Part shown: in pieces, positions 22,501-32,312 of the stretch
How positions within the stretch are numbered: the first letter of the stretch is position 1
How the letters are laid out: each line of letters begins with the position of its first letter
Source: Medicago truncatula
Lineage: Eukaryota > Streptophyta > Magnoliopsida > Fabales > Fabaceae
Assembly (NCBI RefSeq): GCF_003473485.1
Contig: NC_053042.1
Location: forward strand, 54,399,762-54,463,761
Direction: 5' to 3'
DNA: 64,000 nucleotides
Program-made: the position numbers and the translations under genes
The notes under the pieces: generated by a model
Database searches by the model: none
What the model was told of the DNA's origin: nothing
What the model saw: only the letters and a program-made list of their open reading frames with translations

Positions 22501-25316
22501 ACAGAGTAAAATTCTTCACAGAAGCTAATATATCTTTTCTATAAGTACAACACTGAATCCAAATGTTGCAACAACATCTATGATTTGTAAGTGGAAAATC
22601 AACCAAATGACACATATACCTTTGTAATAATCAACATAAATATTATCATATAAATATTTCTCTTCAAAGTCACAGTCAATCATAAGTGGGAAAAGGAAAC
22701 ATAAATCAACAAAATTTGATATGTTGGTGATGTTAATGATAAACAATTTGATAATGAATGAAGAACCCTCATGTTACACCACAAAATAGGAAACGTTTTC
22801 TTCAGTTTTATGTTTCCAGCCATCAAGAGTAAACAATGCTAACAAAAATGAAGGGTAAAGACAAACAAGACTTACGATTGTGTGATAAAAAACTTTGTTT
22901 GCTTCACTGGTCCCTCAGTGGAGACAGTTCCCTTCGAAACATCCAATCCCAAATCTTTTAATGCTTTCATCTGTGTTGATATTAACACGCAAAAGTTAAT
23001 CACTGATAATCAATACTACTTATGAAATCACCTGGACAGCCAAGTAAAGCATAGAGGACCGTAAAGACTTATAATTTTCACATGAAATTTACAAAATGAG
23101 GAGAAATGGGGCTTGTTCGTTAAGTAGAAGGCATGTCACTATCATCAATTTATATCTTCGCTATAAAATGTGCTTGTTTGAATAGAAATGAAGATGCACA
23201 ATGAAAAAACATAATTTAATAAAACAAACCTTAGGACCTTCATAAAGAGATAATATTAACCTTAGGACTAGATCATCCTTGGGCTAATACACTTAGTAAT
23301 AATATAGGGGGAAAAACTACTTGCAACTAGGTGACTATCATGTGGATGTCGGGCTTCTTTTAAATGTTTGAAAGCCCAAAAGGATAATAGTATCATTCAT
23401 TCATGTCATAAACAATTTAACGTTTTTTTTAGGCTGTCAACAACAGCCTAAACACAAGCCTCTTTTATAACGACTAGGAACAGCCTATGTACCAATTGTC
23501 AATTGACATTAAAAAAAAAAATACGGCATCACTTAGTAACAAAATCACACTTCAAGGAAATGCATACACTAAAGAGATTCAACTGGATTGAATAAAGAAA
23601 CAGAGATTGAGCATAATTAAATTCCCAATAACCACATCACCGTGTCAAGAAGAGCTCCAAGGCGATCACCAAAGCTAAGTTGCACAATTGTTGCTTCAGA
23701 ATCTGAGTCTTGATCTATCAATACTATTGGCATTGGAACACTGTCCAGATTTTTACTGGATATCTGCAGTAAGAATTAACAAATCAAATGTTGCAAAAAT
23801 ATTGCACATAAAAGCAAGGCATACCAACCAGTCTAAAAAGACCAGAGGGTGCATATAAGGAATAATTAACAAAAGCTCGGATTCTTGGCAAAAACACTTG
23901 TCAATTATAGCGACCGCTATCTTACACCAGCACAAACTCAGACACAGACATACAGAGTGAATATAATGCAAGATTAACTTGTAAAATGCACACGAGCTAC
24001 ACGTGTGTGGTGTCAGCTGTGGTGTAAAGCAGTAGGGCATCTAGTCCCGAAAATAGTAATGATATGTATTTGACAGCTTCCCAAAATGAAAAGAAGTGAA
24101 ATGATGCAATAAATTGATAATAATGGGCAAGAAGCTCATCGCTGACCAGTGAAGCTGAATCTACTGCATTCAAGTCATAAGAAGAAGCATATACAATGTT
24201 CCTGCACAGCATTTCAATTAGTAGTAAGAACAACGGGTATAAATACCTCATGGTGACTCTACTAAAGAAGATTAAAGTTCCAATGGTGTTCACAAACAAC
24301 TGGAAATAATATAAATCTGATCAGTAACAGTGGCTGCGCTGAGCCAGGTTTCTAGGATTGGAGACTCCAAGTTAGCAAGAATGACTAACGGGGTAAAAAG
24401 ACATACAAAAACTGAATAATCAGCTGAATGTCGAATAGCCTATCCACAGTGAGGGTGATAAATAGAAGTTTTAAGCCTAGAAATTTGAAAGGAGAAGATA
24501 AATGAGCCATGACCATAGCCACCCCCTCCCTCCATCTTGGTAAGGAACAGAATTTATAACCTCGACTCGGGCGAACCAAACCCCATTTGAATAAACAGCT
24601 TAATTGCAGTTTACAACACAAGCGCTTATGTATACTCCATTTCTATAGAAAAAGATTAAAAAAAAAAACCCGGTGGACTTGAGCTCCCGAATACGCAGGG
24701 TCCAGAAAGAGGTCCCGCCTTACAGGTTTTTGTTTTATAGCAACGGATAAAAAAAAGTTAAATTGTATTTGTACTATTTCCATAAGCTTTGAGAACTTAT
24801 GAAAATAACGGGAAAACAATTTATAGACAATGTCATAAGCTGCTTTCATAAGTTCTGTCAAACAGTCTCACACTCTCACAAGTCACAACAAAACTTATTT
24901 TCGTAGATAAGCTAAAATAAGTTAATCCAAGTATACACTTAGTTTTCTGTGTTGTACTAATTTCTTTGAAAATGATGATTATCACTGTGATCCGATTCGA
25001 TCCCCAGTGAAGTCAACAACATTACATGCATAAACTTAACACTTCCATTTTTTTCATCATTTATCCAAACAACGCTCAAATATCAAAGGAATATAAGAAA
25101 ACATTGCTATAATCTAGTTTAATAAACAGATGAAAATAAAAAACCTAAATCATAAAAATTAAAAAAAGTTGGAGGATTGTCTCACTTGTTCTTGGCGGAG
25201 GAAGAGGGACGGAGGGGAAAGAAAGTGTGAGAGGAAAGAGGAATGGAGAGCGGATCGGAAAGCTTGGTTGCGTTGACGGAGAAGGAAGGAGCGATGGATG
25301 CATTGGTCAAAGCCAT
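19533..25316 (-). CDS. ACR12: Plastid ACT-domain repeat protein, ACR11/ACR12 type (280 aa)
   Basis: This is a complete ten-exon gene: 25316-25186, 24201-24147, 23763-23641, 22970-22876, 22243-22159, 21965-21906, 20346-20291, 20107-20002, 19910-19842 and 19595-19533. Phases agree throughout and total 280 codons plus TGA. The first ~45 residues ([19 protein letters not shown]...) are Ser/Thr-rich and lack acidic residues early, like a chloroplast transit peptide. Two ACT domains follow: one around residues 85-135 ([36 protein letters not shown]) and one around 202-275 ([45 protein letters not shown]). ACT domains bind amino acids; ACR11 in Arabidopsis activates plastid GS2 and the GS/GOGAT cycle, while ACR12 is less understood. 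The [20 protein letters not shown] wording matches ACR12 better from memory. Exon 2 uses the weak donor GTCAGC, so its 3' border is the least certain. Confidence 0.85.
21263..21543. mobile_element. MULE-type foldback MITE, 281 bp, perfect 9-bp TSD, in ACR12 intron 6
   Basis: TTATAATTA flanks the element at 21254-21262 and 21544-21552, a perfect 9-bp TSD as Mutator-like elements make. Almost the whole element is an inverted repeat: the left arm starts GGGTTAATGGTGCTTTAC, the right arm ends GTAAAGCACCATTAACCC, and inner words TGTAATATAGGTCATTTTTGG and GACCTATTAGG are mirrored. The left arm has a run of more than 20 C, probably slippage. There is no coding capacity. Fold-back transcripts from the intron could feed small-RNA production; this is inference. 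Confidence 0.88.
24668..24727 (-). mobile_element. Truncated SINE (Au-like family) in ACR12 intron 1
   Basis: CCCGGTGGACTTGAGCTCCC, ATACGCAGGGTCC and GGTCCCGCCTTA match the 3' half of the SINE seen in full at 59783-59950. The element is on the minus strand, and its tRNA-like 5' part with A and B boxes is missing. Confidence 0.65.
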
Positions 25317-26015
25317 GGCGGAGATGATGATGATGATGACGATGGAAGTTGGTGTACTCTCTGCGTAACCGGAAATGAACTGAGTCTATGTGTTATTTCT
25401 TTTATATTTTTTTAGTATTTTTTTTGCGTGTAAGTTTCGCTCTTTCTCCCCAAATTTGATTTTTCGTGTCCCACCATATATATTTTCTTAGAAAAATCAC
25501 TTTTTCTTAACTAAATTATATTTTTTTTTTTTTAGGGAATTTCCAGAGGCTGTTTATTGTTTTTTTGTAGATATAAATTACTTTATGAACATCTTAAATT
25601 TGATTTAATTTAATAAAAAATATTTTATTTTTACTATTATTGTAAATTTGTAATAATAATGTTTGTGTTTGTACTTTTGTTTGTTTATGGAATGAGTTGT
25701 GTTATTTGAACATCCATATATGTGATAATTTTTGTGACAACCAAAATTTTGCAAAGAAAATGAGGTAGTGGCACAAAAATCAAAACAATAGAGAGAGAAA
25801 GTAAAAAGATAATGTAAATGTGAGAGAGAAAGTTGTCACTAAAGTTGTAAAAAATAGTTGTTGAAATATCATTTCTCTTATGGAATCGGACTTTGAAAAA
25901 TAAAATGATTCGGTGAAAGATCTAATGCTTGCTGACGAGGAATGCCTTGAATGGATTGATAGGGAAAGCCACGTCAGATCCAACGCTACAAGCCTACCAT
26001 ACCAATAGTATCCTT
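25317..26015. other. Upstream region of the ACR12-like gene; no gene seen
   Basis: A (GAT)n-like run just before the ATG (25320-25342) and pyrimidine-rich sequence on the minus strand suggest a 5' UTR. Further out the DNA is AT-rich. No clear TATA box can be chosen among many AT runs. Confidence 0.4.
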
Positions 26016-26513
26016 CTATGAAGTCCGGATACTTCAAGACAGAGACGTACCCGTATCGGATACGTATCATATACCGATATTCCACGGATATTCGTGAATA
26101 CGTATCCACGAAGTATCGGAATTAATTATTTTAATTTTTAATAAATATTTTTTCGGATACTTATGTGATACTTCACAGATACACAAGGATACTTCACAGA
26201 CACGTATTATAGAAAAAGAAGAAGAGTAAAAAAGTGAGACAATGTTGTAAAAATTCATTATAGATGTATATGACTCAATTTTAGATATGCGTCAATAGAA
26301 TTGTTTCTCGATGAAACGCTTAAAATTATACTTCTTGTGGATGAACGTAGCGAGAGATGTGATTCAGTTAATCAACATTAGATAAAATTTGTGTTGAATT
26401 CTTTTAATGATGTTTCTCTCAATATCCTAACTGTATCGTATCTTAAATTTAAAAAAAATCGCGTACCCGTATAGTATCGTACCCGCATCTGTATCCGTAT
26501 CGGGGCTTCATAG
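26016..26513. mobile_element. hAT-type MITE, CTATGAAG family, copy 2 (498 bp)
   Basis: Ends are CTATGAAG and CTTCATAG. Flanking octamers GTATCCTT (26008-26015) and GTACCATT (26514-26521) agree at 6 of 8 positions. The same CGTATCC/CGGATACG words fill both ends as in the copy at 8908, and the inner phrases ATCGGAATTAATTATTTTAAT and CGAGAGA are also shared. Confidence 0.7.
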
Positions 26514-26612
26514 GTACCATTGTTCTTGTTGATCCTAGAAAACAATCACTTTTTTTCTTTTCGCTTCATGACATAAAAAAAAAAATTAATTCTTTAAATA
26601 ATGATGCATTGG

Positions 26613-26810
26613 CTATGAAGCCCCATGTTCGAAAATAGAGACGTACCCGTATTAGATATGTATAAGATACTGATAATCCGCGGATACGTATCCACGAAGT
26701 ATCATAATTAATTATTTTAATTTAAAATATACATTTTATCATATACTTATACTCGACAGATATACATTGATACTTATAAGATACTTCACATAGACGTATC
26801 TTAGGAAAAC
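26613..26810. mobile_element. hAT-type MITE, CTATGAAGCC family, truncated copy 3
   Basis: It starts CTATGAAGCCCC and continues GAGACGTACCCGTATTAGA, CCGCGGATACGTATCCACGA and ATTAATTATTTTAATTTAAA as the other copies do. It then fades near 26800 without a right terminus. It begins only 100 bp after copy 2, in the same orientation. Confidence 0.65.
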
Positions 26811-26847
26811 GTAAATTATTTATTGTTTATTATAAGGATCAAATGTC

Positions 26848-26940
26848 CATGTAATTTTAGATCAGTTGGTATGAACAATGCATAATAATATGCAGGGTTT
26901 GGACTTCGAACCCCAGCTACCACAAAAAAAATAATAATAA
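26848..26940 (+). mobile_element. tRNA-derived SINE remnant
   Basis: TTTAGATCAGTTGGTATGAA is an A-box-like pol III promoter and GGACTTCGAACCCCAGC a B-box-like one, at tRNA-like spacing. A run of A with AATAATAA follows. It resembles the SINEs at 46256 and 54886. There is no acceptor-stem pairing, so it is not a tRNA gene. Confidence 0.65.
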
Positions 26941-27353
26941 CCAAATGAAATGAAGTAATTATTTAGAAACTCGTATATAAGTGTACTAGTGGACATTTGC
27001 GTCCCGTTTAAATTGAAGGTCTTGTACATAAAACTAAAAAATAAAATTATCATTTATTTATTGTGTAAAAAGATTCTAAGCATATTGATTCATGTTGCTT
27101 AAAAAAACTTAAAACGAAATTGAAAGGGTTTACAAATTTAAAGGATTCGTGTGTGACTAAAATAACTTAAAAGACAAATCTGTTACAAACCTTAAATTTA
27201 AAAGGACTTATGTGCGACTAAAATAACTTAAATGACAAATTTGTTAGAAACCTCAAACTTAAAGGATCCCAGTGTAATTTAGCCTAGAATTTATGAGAAA
27301 CAACCTACGCTTTTTAAACAATTTTTTATTTTTTATTTCGACAAAATTTTATA

Positions 27354-28223
27354 GAGTTTTTCTACTTGCACCCTAGTTAATCATGGTTGCACCCCAAAAT
27401 GACAAGATTATCCTTTCATAAAATTTGATTTTCAAAAAGCCTATTCCTTTTTTTTTTGTTACACCCCAAAACCCTTCTTCCAAAACCATAATTCTCCAAT
27501 CGATCGATTGTGTTCTGCGAAGATTTTCAAAATCATACTTTCTCACGTCCATTCATGATTTCAAAGAAAATTCGAAGCAAATCAGGTTAGCAAGTGTTGT
27601 TCTTCAATTGATTGTGTTTTTCTTGTTGTGGGTTCTCAGTTCTGATTTTGTGTTTTCCTTATTCTGCGATTCACAGTTCTGCGATTTTGTAAACTCAGTT
27701 TAAGTAGGTTCATGTAAACTCAGTTTAAGTAGGTTCATGTAAACTCAGTTTAAGTAGGTTCATGTAAACTCAGTTTAAGTAGGTTCATGTAAACTCAGTT
27801 TAAGTAGGTTCATGTAAACTCAGTTTAAGTAGGTTCAATAAACTTAGTTTACATGAACCTACTTAAACTGAATTTAAGTTAACCTTGCCAATGTAAATTA
27901 AAACCGTAATCGTACAGTGCATCATTGCAGTTGAAGGAAAAAAATTGAAACTAGCAAATAGAAGAAGAAATTCACTTACTTATATCCAATTGAGTATGGA
28001 TGAAAATTTTTGATTCACTCTTTAATTTTCATGGAGATTGATATTGAACATCAAATTGTTTGATCGATCGCTTTGTGGGGTGAAAGAGGGTGAAACTCAC
28101 TGACAATGAATAAAATTAGGGTTTTAAAAAAAAATTATATAAAGGGCAATTTTGGTATTATAAAAAAAAATTAAGAAAATTTGGGTGTAACCAGAAAAAC
28201 ATGGGGTGTAAATAGAAAAACTC
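27354..28223. mobile_element. Non-autonomous MULE, 870 bp, perfect 9-bp TSD
   Basis: AATTTTATA flanks the element on both sides (27345-27353 and 28224-28232), a perfect 9-bp TSD of Mutator type. Terminal inverted repeats start GAGTTTTTCTACTTGCACCC on the left and GAGTTTTTCTATTTACACCC on the right read inwards, with a second GGTTGCACCCC/GGTTACACCC block a little further in. The interior contains a 25-bp tandem array (27689-27838) and unrelated sequence with CGATCGATTG/GATCGATCG words that may be captured host DNA. No transposase is visible. Confidence 0.88.
27689..27838. repeat. Six perfect tandem copies of a 25-bp unit plus an inverted copy
   Basis: The unit GTAAACTCAG-TTTAAGTAGG-TTCAT is repeated six times with essentially no differences. 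It is followed at 27839-27880 by an inverted version (TTTACATGAACCTACTTAAA). The near identity implies very recent expansion or ongoing homogenisation. Confidence 0.92.
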
Positions 28224-29044
28224 AATTTTATATTCATTTTAATGATTGAGATTTATTAATAGTTTGTATGCAGTCATTTTTTTTTTTCTTTTTCGACTCT
28301 GTTATGAAGTCTAGTTCACATATAGAATAGTAAAATTCGGGTCATATAAAAAAAAAATCTACATAAAATATCATAAATTGTTTTTAATTCCTCCAGAAGA
28401 ATTCAACAAGTTTTGGTCTTCAAATGTTTTCCATTACAATTTTTTATCCTTACTTTTCTAAAAATAATAATAATAATAATAATTTGATCCCTTACTCTTA
28501 AGTAAATTTGGGTGTATTCTTTGACACTTTGAATTATTGTTTTTCAATCATGTTTGCTGTTTAGGACATTGTAGAAATTTCTCCTGTAGAAGTTTAAATT
28601 TATTTTCTAGCAAAGGATGAATTAAATATGAATTTTAAGTTTTTAGGGCTTAAAAATTTATAATTAATTCTTATTTTAATAAAAAAAATCTAAACTTTTG
28701 TGGAAAGTATTTTTTTATAATATTTTAAACATTCCTGTAACAATTCATTCAAAAATATGAAGAATACACAATGCAAGACTTAAAAACATATATCAAAAGC
28801 CGTGGGTGAATATATTTGGGGGCTGAAACTTAAATAAACAATAGAGGGTGTAAAAATGAAATTTTAAACATTTACAGTGATAAAAAAATTAATAAATTAC
28901 GCAACGGTTGCAGATCGTTAAATGAAGAGGTCAAACTCTGACCACAAAAAAAAAAGGGTGAAAAATATAACATGCTTCGTTCTTTCTCTTTTCCTTTCCA
29001 TTCATAATCCAACAAATTAAACCAATTTTTAGTCACTTCGTTAT

Positions 29045-29794
29045 CATTTTTTTTGAAGACATAAAAATGAAATATATTAACACCGGCAATGCATCCACTT
29101 CAGTACAAGATGTACCAACGGGCCACCCCTATAGAGAAACAGTCATACAATATTTACAAGACTACATTCAGTCGATACCCAGACATAACAAAGGGTTCAA
29201 CCACCACGTCTACGTACCGTGCACAAAAATGGCATTATCAGCCTTAAGCCACCACAACGAATGGTATTTAACTTTTTCTAATAATTGTTCTATGGTGGTA
29301 TGGACATTATTAAATATTCTATCATTACGGGCATTCTACACCACCCAGACACAAAGAAGCCATACTAGCTAAAGGAATAATCTTCGCTTCCTAGAATGCC
29401 CTGTAAGATGAATGAACTGAAAGAGATGCTCACTTATATCATAAGGTTCGACGCTTGAAACACCAATCCACGACCTGATATGCCGCCATAAAGCCCCATA
29501 GCTCTCGCAATGTATAAACAAATGAGACATTGATTCGTCGTGACCGCAACCGGCAACACACCCAGCCTCCTCGCCACTGAGCAAACCTCTTCTGACAAGA
29601 TTATTCTTGGTTGCTAACCTGTCACGCAAAAATCTCCAAGCAAAAATGGACACCTTCAGCGGTACCTGTTTGTGCCAGACAAGATCAAGCAAGCCAACAT
29701 CTGTAGGTTCGGTCTGAGTCGTCAAAATGTGGCAGATGTCGCTGACGGTGTAACCCCCTTGGATGTCTGGGGTCCACTGCCACTTCGTAATCAT
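29045..29794 (-). mobile_element. LINE remnant: zf-RVT domain and ORF2 C-terminus
   Basis: The minus strand from 29794 encodes WQWTPDIQGGYTVSDICHIL, VWHKQVPLKVSIFAWRFLRD, RLATKNNLVRRGLL and AGCGHDESMSHLFIHC, a typical reverse-transcriptase zinc-binding domain of plant L1 LINE ORF2. The open frame ends at 29369. The same product continues downstream through stops and frameshifts as LLCVWVV, NARNDRIFN and WWLNPLLCLGID, the usual C-terminus. It is a 5'-truncated, dead insertion, as most LINE copies are. Confidence 0.85.
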
Positions 29795-31345
29795 TTAAAA
29801 CTTTGGCATGAGTTAAGTCAGGCAATACAATATATATGTTTTTTTTAAGGTAATATTTGTTGAGAATAAAAATAAAATATCTAAATATCTTTATTTTTTA
29901 TGATATATTTAAGATATCATTCAAATTTATATATTATATTTCTGTTTAGAATTACTTTTTTTAGGATCTGTTGTTTAGCTAAATATATGATTTAGAACTA
30001 TATTTTGAAAGAATGATTTAGAAATATATCGTATGTTACAATTTAGCTCCATATAAGCTAGCTATCTCTCTCTCTCTCTTAGTGGTTTTTTTGACTCAAA
30101 GCCACCCTTTCTCTCCTTATTTTAATAAAAATAATTGATTTTCAAATAGATTTAAGTTTTTTCTTGTATGAATTTTATCGTTTGACTGCAGTATTTTGTT
30201 GTTCGCCGTCTTACGTGGCGTTGTTTAATTGTTTGTTTAGTTTTTATTTAAAAAAATCAATTTCAGTCAATTACAAATTCAATCAAGATTTAAGACACGT
30301 GTATTCTGATAACTTTAATTTTAGTATATTATTTGTAGATTTTTGTCGTTGTATACTATGAATTCGAGTGCTGTGAGTTTGTTCACATATTCATCATTTA
30401 CGTTTTTAGCGATGTTGAATATTTGATTGTATTTTATGCACTCTTTCAATTTGAATGAATGAATATTTTTTTGTTTTGTAATTTTTTTTTCATATAAAAA
30501 TATATTTCATATAATTTTTGTAATACAAATACAACAAAACCCATCAACATTGATCATTAGTGTGAGGTATCATAACGAGGATGTTAACTCATCTTGAAGA
30601 GATTTATGTTGACAAGGGATAAGTGACTCACTTCGACTCGAGGCAACACTCAACTCACCTAAAAGATTATCTCCCTCACTTAACTCGATGCGCCCGCATG
30701 GGTGGGTTGACGCTTCTCATTTGTTATCATTGATTATTTCCTTTAACTTTTCATGCAACCGTCACTTTTCAATTTATTGGAGATTACATCAAATCAGTTG
30801 AGTCTTTTCAGCAACATTATGTATTCATCATTCATTCCTCCATGCAAATTGTCGTCTACAACTACGTCAAACCTTCCAAATTTGAAACAAATCTCAAGAT
30901 TCTTTTCTACAACTGCAAAAATTGTTCATGCACCCACTCCTCCATATCGGCTGCTCGCCATCGTCTTAGTGCTTCATTTTAGTGAAACCATACAATGGTA
31001 TAAAAAATTGACAACACATTGAACAATGCAACAAGTCACACTTACAAGAAAAATATTTTATACGACCACATACACTATCTTCACCATCTACAATATATTT
31101 ATGAAGAGCGCAACACATTCACCGATACATAAACACGAGCATCCTTTCACTTGCCAGTCAAAAACATCAAGTTTATATCAAGATAGTATCCAACCTTTAC
31201 TAAACAAACATAATTTCAAGCTCTATCATGTAACAATCATACATTGATCAAAGATCATCAATAGAACATTACTCACTTCAAACTTCACCATAATATAAAA
31301 CTCACTATACACTTTCATCATATCATATCATTATAATAACAATAT
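29795..31345. other. Intergenic, AT-rich; upstream flank of the next gene
   Basis: A short (CT)n run occurs at 30064-30079. From 30540 to 31340 sequence composition shifts to A/C-rich with many CAACAC and ACATCA words. No open frame here resembles a protein. It probably contains the distal promoter of the gene starting near 31480. Confidence 0.4.
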
Positions 31346-31349
31346 AAAA

Positions 31350-31558
31350 GGGCCCATTGAGAGGAGTGAAGTGTAGAGTCGAGTCAACCAAGCCAGGAGT
31401 CCAATTGACAACGACCACTTTTTACCAAATCTGTCAAAGGGCCCTCATTCGTAAACCCTATATATACTCTGCGGGACCCTCTTTCTCTCTCATTCCACCG
31501 TCACTGTTACAATCCCATCCCATCTTCTTCTGCGTGCAATCCTCTCTCGTCAATGCAG
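31350..31558 (+). promoter_or_regulatory. Promoter, 5' UTR exon and leader-intron donor of the 32313 gene
   Basis: Two GGGCCC site-II-like boxes (31350-31355, 31439-31444), a telo-box AAACCCTA (31453-31460) and an overlapping TATATATA (31459-31466) form a combination typical of plant housekeeping and growth-related promoters, where TCP factors bind site II. A leader exon of about 70 bp would run to CAATGCAG at 31558, then GTACTC; the acceptor is TCCACAG at 32261, giving a leader intron of 703 bp before the ATG at 32313. The TSS near 31490 is inferred. Confidence 0.65.
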
Positions 31559-32312
31559 GTACTCTTCTCTTCCCTTCATTCTCTCAACATTCACTCGTTC
31601 TTCGTTAACTCTATCTTTCGCCGCGAAGTGTTGTGAAACTCGTATGAAGTATTTCTTGAACCCTAGTTTTTTTTTTTTTTTGTAATTGGATTGTGATTAC
31701 ACGGTTGCGACTTTTATTATCTCGTTTGTGTTGTGGTTTTTGTTTTTTAGATGATGATGATTTTGAATTTCGACACGTTTTACTTGTGCGTTGTTTCAGT
31801 TCAATAGCATTATCGGTTCACTGTGTTATTGATGATTTTGTTTTTCATCAATGTGCGTTTTATTCAGCGATACATGCAATTCTAGTTTCACTACTGTTTA
31901 CTCATAATCATGTTTTGGTTTATCTTTTATCGCGATTTTATTATATTTTTAAAGTGGAGTCACTGTGTTTTATAATTTTCTAGCTTATGTACAATGACGT
32001 GGTTTTTTTTTGTAAGTAAAACTAGTTGAGTTAGATTTTAGAGTTATTGAAATTTTCAAGTGTTTTGGTGATTGTAAGTATAATGTGTTGTATTCGTGGT
32101 TGCTGCATTGTTGAGCTGTATGTGCTGCCGTCATCATACCTGTTGAGTTTGTGTGAAATTTTATAGCGATTGTGATTCGCGGTTATCATCTTATTGACGA
32201 CTTATTGCATTTATATCTTACTTATATCCCACTTGTTTACTGTTGAATGGCTTGTCCACAGGCTATAGTGGAGGGTACTCTACACACGTGCTGGTTCAGT
32301 TAACGTTGACTT

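Noticed and set aside
26848-26925. tRNA gene
   Set aside because: This has the same reasoning: SINE-like A and B boxes without a cloverleaf, followed by an A-rich tail.
27681-27880. CRISPR-like array of 25-bp repeats
   Set aside because: The repeats are directly contiguous without spacers, inside a plant MULE; it is a minisatellite.
29067-29372. 101-residue plus-strand protein
   Set aside because: It is the antisense of the LINE C-terminus, which reads as recognisable LINE protein on the minus strand.
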